From the NCBI GenBank assembly GCA_965203795.1, contig OZ241915.1, positions 1,116,001-1,180,000 on the forward strand: 64,000 nucleotides of DNA. Direction: 5' to 3'. Positions 1 through 8,199 of this stretch are shown piece after piece. The DNA comes from CBDBBY01 sp965203795 (lineage in GTDB: Bacteria; Pseudomonadota; Alphaproteobacteria; Rhodobacterales; Rhodobacteraceae). The position numbers and the translations under genes are program-made. Every line of letters begins with the position of its first letter. Positions within the stretch are counted from its first letter, which is position 1. A model generated the notes under the pieces. The model made no database searches. It was not told the origin of the DNA and worked only from the letters and a program-made list of their open reading frames with translations.

Positions 1-1
1 C

Positions 2-28
2 GGACTGATCGCCGAGCTTTGCGGATAG
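2..28 (+). CDS. possible last codons of an upstream gene
   Basis: An open frame entering the window ends at a TAG eleven bases before the first gene and would encode a tail GLIAELCG. The spacing would suit an operon with the amidohydrolase. It is far too short to identify and could be chance. Confidence 0.25.
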   Translation, partial: GLIAELCG

Positions 29-38
29 GAGGCGGAAC

Positions 39-1205
39 ATGGCGGTAAGGAACAGGTTTGCCGAACTGAGCGGCGAAATCGCCTGCTGGCGGCGCCATCT
101 CCACAGCAACCCCGAGCTGATGTTCGACACTTTCGAAACCGCGGAGTTCGTGGCGTCGAAGCTCCGTGAACTCGGATGCGACGAGGTCGCGACCGGCATA
201 GGCCGGACCGGCGTCGTCGGCGTGATCAAGGGCAGGGCGGATTCCGGCGGCCGAGCGATCGGACTCAGGGCGGACATGGATGCGCTGCCGATCAAGGAGG
301 AGACCGGGCTGGAGTACGCCTCGAAAAACGAGGGGGCGATGCATGCCTGCGGCCACGACGGCCACACGTCCATGTTGCTGGGCGCGGCGAAGTACCTGTC
401 GGAGACGAGGAATTTCGATGGTGCGGTCGTGCTCATCTTCCAGCCCGCCGAGGAGGGCGGAGCCGGCGGGAAAGAGATGGTCGACGACGGCATGATGGAG
501 CGCTTCGGCATTTCCGAGGTCTACGGAATGCACAACATGCCGGGGATGCCGGTCGACCGCTTCGCGATCCGCACCGGCCCGTTCCTCGCCGCGGCGGATC
601 AGTTCACAATCACGATCAGCGGCAAAGGCGGGCATGCCGCCCGGCCCCAGTTCGCGCGAGACACAACGCTGGCCGCGGCGCACGCGGTCGTGGCGCTGCA
701 GTCGATCGTTTCGCGGAACGCCGATCCGCTTCGGTCCTTGGTGGTGTCGGTGACGTCGTTCCGGACCGATTCCGATACCCACAACGTGCTTCCCCAGCGG
801 GCTGTGCTGAAAGGAACCGTCCGGACGCTCGATGCTGAAACCCAGGACATGGCCGAGGCCAGAATCGGCGAAGTCGCTAGGTCCACCGCCGCCGCGTACG
901 GGGCGACGGCCGAGGTCGATTTCGCGCGGGGCTATCCGATCACGACGAATTCGGACCGCGAGACCGAATTCGCCGCGCAGGCGGCGGCGTCGGTGACCGG
1001 ACAGGTGGACCGGGACGCCGCCGTCCTGATGGCTTCGGAGGATTTCGCGTTCATGCTCAACGCGCGGCCCGGGGCGTTCATCCTTCTCGGAAACGGCGAC
1101 ACGGCGCCCGTCCACCATCCGGAATACGATTTCAACGACGAGATCATTCCGGCGGGCTGCTCCTACTGGGTGGCGCTTGCGGAATCCCGGCTTGCCGCCG
1201 GGTGA
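39..1205 (+). CDS. M20 family amidohydrolase (hippurate hydrolase-like)
   Basis: A cytoplasmic metal-dependent amidase of the M20D/HipO-like group, which removes acyl groups from N-acyl amino acids or similar amides. The 388-residue length is normal for the family. Visible motifs are RADMDALP near residue 78, the metal-binding HACGHDGHT near residue 103, and the catalytic-glutamate stretch PAEEGG near residue 135, followed by a lid (dimerisation) domain and a C-terminal metal histidine region (APVHHPEYDFND). The ATG is preceded by a good ribosome site (ggagg). It lies just upstream of TRAP permease genes on the same strand, which suggests that an imported acylated organic acid is its substrate. 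The exact substrate cannot be read from sequence. Confidence 0.9.
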   Translation: MAVRNRFAELSGEIACWRRHLHSNPELMFDTFETAEFVASKLRELGCDEVATGIGRTGVVGVIKGRADSGGRAIGLRADMDALPIKEETGLEYASKNEGAMHACGHDGHTSMLLGAAKYLSETRNFDGAVVLIFQPAEEGGAGGKEMVDDGMMERFGISEVYGMHNMPGMPVDRFAIRTGPFLAAADQFTITISGKGGHAARPQFARDTTLAAAHAVVALQSIVSRNADPLRSLVVSVTSFRTDSDTHNVLPQRAVLKGTVRTLDAETQDMAEARIGEVARSTAAAYGATAEVDFARGYPITTNSDRETEFAAQAAASVTGQVDRDAAVLMASEDFAFMLNARPGAFILLGNGDTAPVHHPEYDFNDEIIPAGCSYWVALAESRLAAG

Positions 1206-1343
1206 CGACCGCAAATTCCGGTTGCGGCGCGCGGCGATTTGCTGGATTGCTTCGCATCCATGCCAAATCTGAATCCACTCGGCGCCGGAACCGCGCCGGA
1301 CAGCGGGTATCCCGGATGCCGGTAGCGTCCTTGAACCCTGCCC

Positions 1344-1961
1344 TTGAAGCCGCCGCCTGTGGCTGAGGCCACTGCGTTCGAGAGGGGCCTGCTGATTTCC
1401 CTTCTTGAGCGGTTCAACACCGCCGTTCTCGCAGCCTGCAGATCCGTCGCGATTGTCGCGCTGGGGCTGATGGTGCTTGCGATCCTGATTCAGGTCTTCT
1501 TCCGCTACGTGCTGAACAACGCCCTGCCTTGGCCCGACGAGGCCGCTCGGTTCATGATGCTGTGGATGACGGGACTGGTCGCGCCGTCCGCCTACCGCTG
1601 GGGGAGCTTCGTTTCGATCGACATTATCTTGGACCGTGCGGGCCGCAGGGTGGGCGGCTTCCTGAACCTCATCATTCTGCTGATGGGGCTGAGCGTGCTC
1701 CTCGTCGCGCTGAGCTTCGCGCAAAAGCACATCGCCAGCGGCTGGTTGTTCAATTCGAGTTCCCTAAGGCTGCCCTTGAACTTGATCGGTCTCGAATCCG
1801 TCCGCCTGAAGCTGGCATGGATGTACATGTCCCTTCCCGTCGGGTTCTGCCTGATGGTCTTGGTCAATCTCGAGCTCATCTACAAGCAGGTGCACATGCT
1901 GCTGAACCCGTCCGCCGACTACGGCCCGGTGCCCGACGCGATCGACTTCAACACGGAATAA
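1344..1961 (+). CDS. TRAP transporter small permease (DctQ type)
   Basis: The small membrane subunit of a tripartite ATP-independent periplasmic transporter, which pairs with the large permease to drive uptake of organic acids with a sodium gradient. The roughly 205-residue protein has four hydrophobic segments and the family's RYVLNNALPWPDEAARF pattern near residue 55. The stop lies 4 bases before the start of the large permease, so the two are co-translated. The start is uncertain: the longest frame begins at TTG 1344 and a GTG at 1359 is equally plausible. No strong ribosome site is seen before either. Confidence 0.88.
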   Translation: MKPPPVAEATAFERGLLISLLERFNTAVLAACRSVAIVALGLMVLAILIQVFFRYVLNNALPWPDEAARFMMLWMTGLVAPSAYRWGSFVSIDIILDRAGRRVGGFLNLIILLMGLSVLLVALSFAQKHIASGWLFNSSSLRLPLNLIGLESVRLKLAWMYMSLPVGFCLMVLVNLELIYKQVHMLLNPSADYGPVPDAIDFNTE

Positions 1962-1965
1962 CCGG

Positions 1966-3255
1966 ATGCTCGTACTGTTCCTGCCGCTGTTCCTCGTGTT
2001 CCTGTTCGTCGGGGTGCCGGTCTTCTTCGCGATGCTGTTCGCGCCCGGAGTCATCCTTTGGATCATCGGGCAGGAGCGCGACATCGCGTTTCTCTACCGG
2101 AACATCTACAACGGAATCGATTCGTTCCCGCTGATGGCGATCCCGTTCTTCATGCTGGCGGGCGAGCTGATGAACCGGGGCGGCATCACCCAGCGCCTGG
2201 TGGATTTCGCCCAAGTGATGATGGGCCATTTCCGCGGCGGGCTGGCCCATGTGAACATCCTTTCGTCGATGCTGTTCGCTGGCCTCTCGGGCTCGGCTGT
2301 CGCGGACACGTCGGCCCTCGGGTCGATGCTGATCCCGGCGATGGAGAAGAACGGCTACTCGCGGCGGTTCGCCGCGGCGATCACCGCAGCGTCCTCGGTG
2401 ATCGGCCCTATCATCCCGCCGTCCGGGATCATGATCATCTACGCGTACGTGATGGGCGAGTCGGTCGCGGCGCTGTTCCTCGGCGGCATGATCCCCGGAA
2501 TCCTCGTGGGCGTCGGCTTGATGCTGATGACGGCCTATCTCGCTCGGAAGCACGGCTTCCCCATCATGTCGGCGCGAGCAAGCTGGGGACGGCGCGCGCA
2601 GGCGGGCATGCGCGCATTCTTCCCGCTCCTAACGCCCGCGATCATACTGGGCGGAATTCTGCTCGGAGTGTTCACCCCGACCGAGGCGTCCGCGGTCGCC
2701 GTGGCCTACGCGCTGTTCATCAGCATCTTCGTGCTGAAGACCATGGGCTGGAAGGACCTGCCGGGCGTGCTGCTCCGGGCGAGCCTGACTTCGGCGGTCG
2801 TGCTGCTTCTGGTTGGCGCGGCCATGGCGTTCAAGGCCATCGTGGGCCTCAGCCATCTGCCCGAGCTGCTCGCGGCGTGGGTCCTGACGCTGTCGTCCGA
2901 TCCGCTGATCCTGCTGTTCCTGATCAACATCCTTCTCTTCATCGTCGGGATGTTTCTGGACGCGGGGCCGGCCATCATCATCCTGGGCCCGATCCTTGCG
3001 CCGATCTTCGTCGACATGGGCGTCCACCCGGTCCATTTCGCGATCATCATGTCCGTGAACCTGACGGTCGGGCTGGTGACGCCGCCGATGGGACTCGTGC
3101 TGTTCGTGGCTTCGAGCATTTCGGGCGTGAAGGTCGAATCCTTGGCGAAGGCCATACTTCCGTTCCTTGCGGTCGAGGTCGCCGTGATCTTCATGATCAC
3201 CTACTTCCCGCCGCTTTCCATGTTCGTCCCGACCGCCCTCGGCTTCGTCCGGTAG
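1966..3255 (+). CDS. TRAP transporter large permease (DctM type)
   Basis: The large transport subunit of the TRAP system, 429 residues with about a dozen hydrophobic helices. Family signatures are visible: FPLMAIPFFMLAGELMN near residue 52, SGSAVADTSALG near residue 107, and a second half rich in Pro/Gly helices ending PPLSMFVPTALG. It follows dctQ almost without a gap. The matching substrate-binding protein is the gene at 5062, separated by an ATPase gene on the opposite strand, so the usual P-Q-M operon has been split and reordered. Confidence 0.93.
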   Translation: MLVLFLPLFLVFLFVGVPVFFAMLFAPGVILWIIGQERDIAFLYRNIYNGIDSFPLMAIPFFMLAGELMNRGGITQRLVDFAQVMMGHFRGGLAHVNILSSMLFAGLSGSAVADTSALGSMLIPAMEKNGYSRRFAAAITAASSVIGPIIPPSGIMIIYAYVMGESVAALFLGGMIPGILVGVGLMLMTAYLARKHGFPIMSARASWGRRAQAGMRAFFPLLTPAIILGGILLGVFTPTEASAVAVAYALFISIFVLKTMGWKDLPGVLLRASLTSAVVLLLVGAAMAFKAIVGLSHLPELLAAWVLTLSSDPLILLFLINILLFIVGMFLDAGPAIIILGPILAPIFVDMGVHPVHFAIIMSVNLTVGLVTPPMGLVLFVASSISGVKVESLAKAILPFLAVEVAVIFMITYFPPLSMFVPTALGFVR

Positions 3256-3600
3256 CGCCGCAGGGTGCGTCCCGAATTTCCGGTCTCATGGGGCGCCGCT
3301 GGTAGAAAGCACGCGGCAACGCCCTGCTTGCCATCAAATTTTGCATCGAAAACAGACGCCTTGCCGATTTTCTTGATTGGATGGTTTGTCACGCCGCAGC
3401 CGCCTGACCAATAAATTCGGGATGCGCCCGAACTGAAACTGAACCGCCCCGCGTTTGCCGAAATACGAGAATCCAGACGGACGAGCCGGAGGCATGATCG
3501 CCGTTGGTCGGCCCGCGCGCTCGGAGGCCATGCCGCCATCCGAAGCAACCCGGCCGCAGTTTTCGCCAGCCTGCCCGCGGCGCTGCATGGCGGGCGTGAT
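3256..3600. other. gap between dctM and the convergent ATPase
   Basis: This stretch holds only overlapping short frames that look like shadows. I see no protein family, transposase scrap or clear intrinsic terminator. It may mark the left edge of the insertion that brought in the ATPase gene. Confidence 0.5.
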
Positions 3601-4908
3601 CTATGTTCCGGGCGTAGCGCGCGGGGCCATGCGCTCGATGTAGTCCCGGAGGGACGGGATCGGGCACGCGAGCATCTTTTTCGGGGTGCGCTGAAGCAAG
3701 CCGCGCCGGATCATGCGATTGAGGAACATCACTTCGTCGTGATCCTCGGGAAGGCTATGCTCATCGTTCCCGGGCCGGGCCGCCGCGCGAATGTGCCGGA
3801 GCAACTCGCCGCGGGTGGCTTCCTCGCCGATTCGCCGGAATGTCTCTGCAACCAGCTGCCTCGCGTCGGCGAGAGGGTCGTCGATTCGACGCTCGTAATA
3901 TTCGTCCCGGGCCAAAGCGGATGCCCGCAGAACCGCAACGCCGAAGCTGCTGTCGACCGCTTCAAGCTGTCCCGGCGTGGAAGCCGCGAGCAATTGGGCA
4001 GCGAGCGCCTGCATGGCGACATGGAGATGCTGCGGCCAGCCGCAGCTTTCATTCGCGAGCGCACGCGCCCATTGGCGCTTTGTCTCCTGGCCGCCCCGGA
4101 CCCTGCATTCGGCAAGCATCAGATGGACGATTTCTTCGGCTTCGGCGCCCGCGAGAACTGTCAGCGTTCGGTCGTGGCCTCGGGAAAAGCGGGAAATCCC
4201 GCGATCCTGAAGCACGGCGTGAGTGTGCGCGAGGCCGGCGAACACCGGCAGCAGAGATCCGCCATGGCTTCCCGTGTGCAGACTGGCGATGACCGGTCGC
4301 GCGGAGTCCGCGCCGAAGCTTTCGAGAACCTGGGCTTCGTCAAGGACAAGGACGATTGTTCTCCTCGATTCCGAAATCGCTTCCATGACATCCTCGAGCG
4401 CGGGCTCGGCGGGCGCCATGGCTTCCTGGCGCGACATCTCAGTCGCCGCGTTGCCCGTCGCGACCCCGGGCACTCCGCCGCTCAATGACCTGGTCGTGCT
4501 GGAACGGGTTGCAACGGTGCGGCGGAACCGCGCCGCCAGAGTCGGATCGACTGCCTTGGCCACGCGTCTCGCAAGCGCAGCTTCGTTGACATAATGGGAT
4601 GCTGCCGTGCTGACGACCACGGGCGCTTCCGGGTCGGCGCTCCGCCAGCTGCGCACAAGATGGTGCAGCAGCGCGCTTTTCCCCGCGCCCGGCGCGCCTT
4701 GGAACAGGATGGTTTCTCCGCCGGAAGGCTGCCAGTGGCCCTCCCGGGCCCGCTCGCGAATCCGGCTCAACGCGCGCTCGACCAAGCCGATTTCGTCCGC
4801 GCGCCCGCCGAAGTACGGGGTCGCTTCCCGATCCGGGAGCTCGGAGAACCTTCTGAGCGCATCCAAGTCCGGCCCGGTCTCGGGCGTCCGGGGAGAACGG
4901 GCCATCAC
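3601..4908 (-). CDS. P-loop AAA-type ATP-binding protein of unknown role
   Basis: A 435-residue cytoplasmic ATPase. It has a Walker A motif GAPGAGKSALLH near residue 70 and a Walker B stretch IVLVLDEAQVLE near residue 188, as in ORC1/STAND-type AAA modules. A C-terminal helical part probably holds a winged helix (LNRMIRRGLL...LRDYIERM). No nuclease, methylase or transposase domain is visible. It sits alone and antiparallel between the two halves of a TRAP operon, which suggests it arrived by insertion. GTG 4908 is directly followed by ATG 4905, so either can start it. It may be a solitary mobile or defence ATPase, but this is inference. Confidence 0.75.
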   Translation of the reverse strand: MMARSPRTPETGPDLDALRRFSELPDREATPYFGGRADEIGLVERALSRIRERAREGHWQPSGGETILFQGAPGAGKSALLHHLVRSWRSADPEAPVVVSTAASHYVNEAALARRVAKAVDPTLAARFRRTVATRSSTTRSLSGGVPGVATGNAATEMSRQEAMAPAEPALEDVMEAISESRRTIVLVLDEAQVLESFGADSARPVIASLHTGSHGGSLLPVFAGLAHTHAVLQDRGISRFSRGHDRTLTVLAGAEAEEIVHLMLAECRVRGGQETKRQWARALANESCGWPQHLHVAMQALAAQLLAASTPGQLEAVDSSFGVAVLRASALARDEYYERRIDDPLADARQLVAETFRRIGEEATRGELLRHIRAAARPGNDEHSLPEDHDEVMFLNRMIRRGLLQRTPKKMLACPIPSLRDYIERMAPRATPGT

Positions 4909-5061
4909 GCCGTATCCGCTGAGTCTTCAGGATTGAAGGCTATACAGCGAAGCCCGGTTCCGCAAACCGGTGATTGGGTTAAGTGCGGCATCGGCATTGG
5001 ACATCACGGGCGCTCGCAAATATAGGGCGCGACTCCAAAACCACTCTATGGAGGAAGCAGA

Positions 5062-6135
5062 ATGCTTGACGGAACAATCAATGTAGCCAGAGCGTGCGCC
5101 GTTGGCGTAGCCGCTGCCGCCGCGCTTGCGATGGCGCCGGCGTCGGCAGCCGATTACAACCTTCGCGCGGTCGTCGGACCGGATCTGAACGACGAGGACT
5201 ACGACGGAATCGTCGTCTTCAAGGACTACGTCGAATCGCGCTCGAACGGTGCCATTTCCGTGGAGATTTTCGCCGGCACGCAGCTGTGCGCCAACGGCGC
5301 GGAATGCCTGCAGGGCATTTCCGACGGAACCATGGACGTCTACATCTCCACCTCGGGCGGAGCCGCAGGCATTTTCCCGTACGTCCAGATTTTCGATCTT
5401 CCCTACCTGCTTCGCGACGACCGGGTCGCGGAAAAGGTTCTCGAGGGACGCTTCGTGGACCTTCTCCGGGAGCTTGCGCTTGAGGATTCGGGCGGAACCA
5501 TCCGCTTGATGACCATCGGCAACACCGGCGGCTGGCGGAACTTCGCGAACACCCAGAAAGTGGTGCAGACGCCTTCGGATCTTGAAGGCATGAAGATCCG
5601 CACCGTGGTTGCCGACCTCCCGCAGGAGCTGGTCAAGGCGCTCGGCGCGAGCCCGACCCCGATCCCGTGGCCCGAGCTGTTTACTTCGTTCCAGACCGGC
5701 GTCGTCGAAGGCTCCAAGAACGGCATCACCGACATCATGGGGATGAAGTTCCCGGACGCGGGGCTGAAGTACATCACGCTGGACGGCCACGCCTACATGG
5801 GCGCACTCTGGTGGATGAACAACGAGAAGTTCATGTCGATGCCTGAGCATCTGCGCATCGTCGTCGCGGACGGCTTCTCGCAGCTCCAGCAGGCGACCTT
5901 CGCCTCGCCGAAGCGCAAGTCGATCCAAGCCTACCAGGACTTCGTTGAAATCGGCGGAACCATCTACGTTCCGACGCCCGAGGAGAAGCGGATGTTCAAG
6001 GAGGCCGCCGAGCCGGTTTTCGACTGGTTCATCGACAACGTCCGGAACGGCGAAGTCGTGCTGGAGGCGCTCATCGACGAGGCTGAAGAGGCCGAGGATC
6101 TGATCGAGAAGCTGAACAGCGCCGCCATCAACTAG
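5062..6135 (+). CDS. TRAP transporter substrate-binding protein (DctP type)
   Basis: The periplasmic receptor of the TRAP system. A Sec signal peptide ends near residue 30 (ALAMAPASA). The mature part has the DctP fold pattern, including GMKIRTV near residue 177 followed by a PIPWPELFTSFQTGVVEG stretch, where the family carries the arginine that binds a substrate carboxylate. The length of 357 residues is normal. A strong ribosome site (ggagga) precedes the ATG. It is monocistronic, has a hairpin terminator just downstream, and is divergent from the ATPase gene. It very probably serves the DctQ/DctM pair at 1344-3255. Confidence 0.92.
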   Translation: MLDGTINVARACAVGVAAAAALAMAPASAADYNLRAVVGPDLNDEDYDGIVVFKDYVESRSNGAISVEIFAGTQLCANGAECLQGISDGTMDVYISTSGGAAGIFPYVQIFDLPYLLRDDRVAEKVLEGRFVDLLRELALEDSGGTIRLMTIGNTGGWRNFANTQKVVQTPSDLEGMKIRTVVADLPQELVKALGASPTPIPWPELFTSFQTGVVEGSKNGITDIMGMKFPDAGLKYITLDGHAYMGALWWMNNEKFMSMPEHLRIVVADGFSQLQQATFASPKRKSIQAYQDFVEIGGTIYVPTPEEKRMFKEAAEPVFDWFIDNVRNGEVVLEALIDEAEEAEDLIEKLNSAAIN

Positions 6136-6150
6136 TGACCACGCCGGAAC

Positions 6151-6184
6151 GCCCGCCGACCGCCAAAGGCCGGCGGGCCTTTCT
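6151..6184 (+). terminator. intrinsic terminator after dctP
   Basis: The inverted repeat GCCCGCCG / CGGCGGGC has a short AAA-containing loop and is followed by CTTTCT. It lies 15 bases after the dctP stop, which fits a Rho-independent terminator ending that transcript. Confidence 0.75.
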
Positions 6185-6267
6185 ATCGCCGGATGCGCCG
6201 GTCGGCGTCGGCGCAGAATTCCGAAAGAAATCCTAACGCATCGCGGTCAGCCATGGCCGGAACCAGC

Positions 6268-6765
6268 CTACCGAAGCGGATACATCCAGTACCTGTAGTC
6301 GCTGACGAGGCGCTTTCCGCGCTCAATCTCCTCGGGCGTCATCCGCTTGACGATTTCCTCAAGGCTGATTTTTGCGTCGGGATCGCCGCCGATGCTCGAA
6401 AGTGTGTACCAAAGGTAAGCCCGGACGATATCGGGAGTGGGCATTCCGCGTCCGACTTCGTAGTACCATCCCACGCCGGACTGGGCCCCGGGGTGCGCCT
6501 TCATGGACGCCCTGAGATACCACTCGAACGCACGCTCGTCGTCGCGAGGGACTCCCAGCCCCATTGCGTACATGATGCCGATCAATTCCTCGGCGTCGGC
6601 GTTTCCCGACCGCGCGGCGGGCTCAAGTTCGGCCATCGCCTCCGTGAAGCGCCCTGCCTCCATGAGATCCCGGGCATCCTCAATGTCCCCGGCGGCCGGC
6701 GCAACGATGGCGGCCGCTACGGCCGCGGCAAGAACCGGCACGGCGACGTTTCGGAATGCAGTCAT
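6268..6765 (-). CDS. secreted Sel1-like repeat protein
   Basis: A 165-residue protein with an N-terminal signal peptide (cleavage near the APAAG at residue 25). It carries about three Sel1/TPR-like helical repeats with the typical A...G..Y..G.GV..D...A..WY pattern (for example IMYAMGLGVPRDDERAFEWY). Such proteins act as protein-protein scaffolds in the periplasm. Its start codon overlaps the ATG proposed for the cytochrome c peroxidase on the other strand, so the two genes are divergent with no room for separate promoters upstream of both starts. Function is otherwise unknown. Confidence 0.75.
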   Translation of the reverse strand: MTAFRNVAVPVLAAAVAAAIVAPAAGDIEDARDLMEAGRFTEAMAELEPAARSGNADAEELIGIMYAMGLGVPRDDERAFEWYLRASMKAHPGAQSGVGWYYEVGRGMPTPDIVRAYLWYTLSSIGGDPDAKISLEEIVKRMTPEEIERGKRLVSDYRYWMYPLR

Positions 6766-8142
6766 GCTCCTGCACGAACTCAGCTTGCGCGCTGCGGCGC
6801 GCGGGCGGCGGCAATTAGCATCGCCTTCGCGCTGTTCGCAATCGGGGAAGGGGGTCCTGCCGCTTTGGCCGAAGAGCCTTCGGCGCTTCCGAGTCCCGTC
6901 GTCTCATCGGATTTCGACGAGTTCGACGAAACCAAGGCGGCGCTGGGGCGGCTGCTGTTCTACGATCCGATACTCTCGGGCAATCGGAACATCTCGTGCG
7001 GGACCTGCCATCACCACACGCTTTCCGGCGCCGACGAGCTTTCGCTCGGATTCGGGGAAGGGGGCGCCGGGATCGGCGCCGAGCGGCACGCCCCGGACGG
7101 GTCCGGTTCGATTAAGCGCAGGATGCCGCGGAACTCGCCTGCTCTCTTCAATCTCGGCGCGCGGGAATTCCGTACGCTATTCCATGACGGAAGGGTTTCG
7201 ATCGACGACCTTTACGGCAACGAGTTCAACACGCCGGCGGAGGAGTACCTCCCGCAAGGGCTCGACTCGCTGCTTGCGGCGCAAGCGCTCTTCCCGCTGG
7301 TCGGGGAGATCGAGATGGCGGGCGCGCCCGAGGAGAACGAGGTGTCGGCATCGCTCACCGAGCGCATCGACTACGGATGGCCTCTGATTGTCGATCGAAT
7401 CAGGGGGATACCGGAGTACCGCCGCCTGTTTGCGGAAGCGTTTGCCGGCGTTGAAACGGCTGGAGACATCGGCATCGCGCATGTGGGCAACGCCATCGGC
7501 GAGTTCGTGGGCTCCGAGTGGCGCTCCCATGACAGTCCGTTCGATCTCTATTTGGAAGGCGACCGGAGCGCGCTTTCGCCGCGTCAGATCAAGGGAATGG
7601 ATCTCTTCTACGGGAAGGCCGGATGCTCGGCATGCCACGGCGGGAAATTCCTCACCGACCACAGCTTCCATGCCCTTGCCATCCCGCCGATTGGGCCCGG
7701 CCGCACGCGACGCTTCGATTTGCACGCGCGGGATCTGGGGCGAATGGCGGAGTCGGATCGGCTGGAGGACGCCTACAGGTTCAGAACGCCCTCGCTGAGG
7801 AACGTCGCGCTGACGGCCCCTTACGGCCACAACGGGGCCTATCGCGATTTGGAAGGCATCATCAGGCACCATCTTGCGCCCTTGGAATCGCTGGAAAGCT
7901 GGGCGCGGGAGCAGGCTGTTCTTCCTGATGCGGATTGGCTGGAGGCCGTTGACTACATCGTTCTGGACGACCGCTTGGAGATGGAGCGCTACCGCAGGCG
8001 TCTCGATATCCAGCCCGTATCGCTGTCGGACGACGAAATCATGGCGCTGGTCGCGTTCATGCACGCGCTGACCGGGAAGGGAAGCACGGAGGGCCGGCTC
8101 GGCCGCCCCGACGAGGTTCCGAGCGGGCTTCCCGTTGACTGA
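6764..8142 (+). CDS. di-haem cytochrome c peroxidase / MauG family, N-terminal frameshift likely
   Basis: A periplasmic di-haem protein that reduces hydrogen peroxide or acts as a MauG-like oxidase. Two CxxCH haem sites are plain: CGTCH (about 7000) and CSACH (about 7627), with RTPSLRNVALTAPYGHNG further on. The catalytic frame is open upstream to 6193 but has no ATG, GTG or TTG in the signal-peptide area. An ATG at 6764 lies in another frame and encodes MLLHELSLRAAARGRR. Joining it to the main frame around 6805-6815 gives a good export signal ending PAALA. I therefore think one base has been gained or lost there, genuinely or by error. ATT 6814 is the alternative start. The domain call is firm; the start is not. 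Confidence 0.85.
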
Positions 8143-8199
8143 GGGTGCGTTGCCCGGCTGGCGACCCGGCATCACGCCCGCCCGCAGGCAGGCTCGGCT

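Noticed and set aside
4927..5928. 333-codon minus-strand frame opposite dctP
   Set aside because: Antisense shadow. dctP has a signal peptide, family motifs and a terminator.
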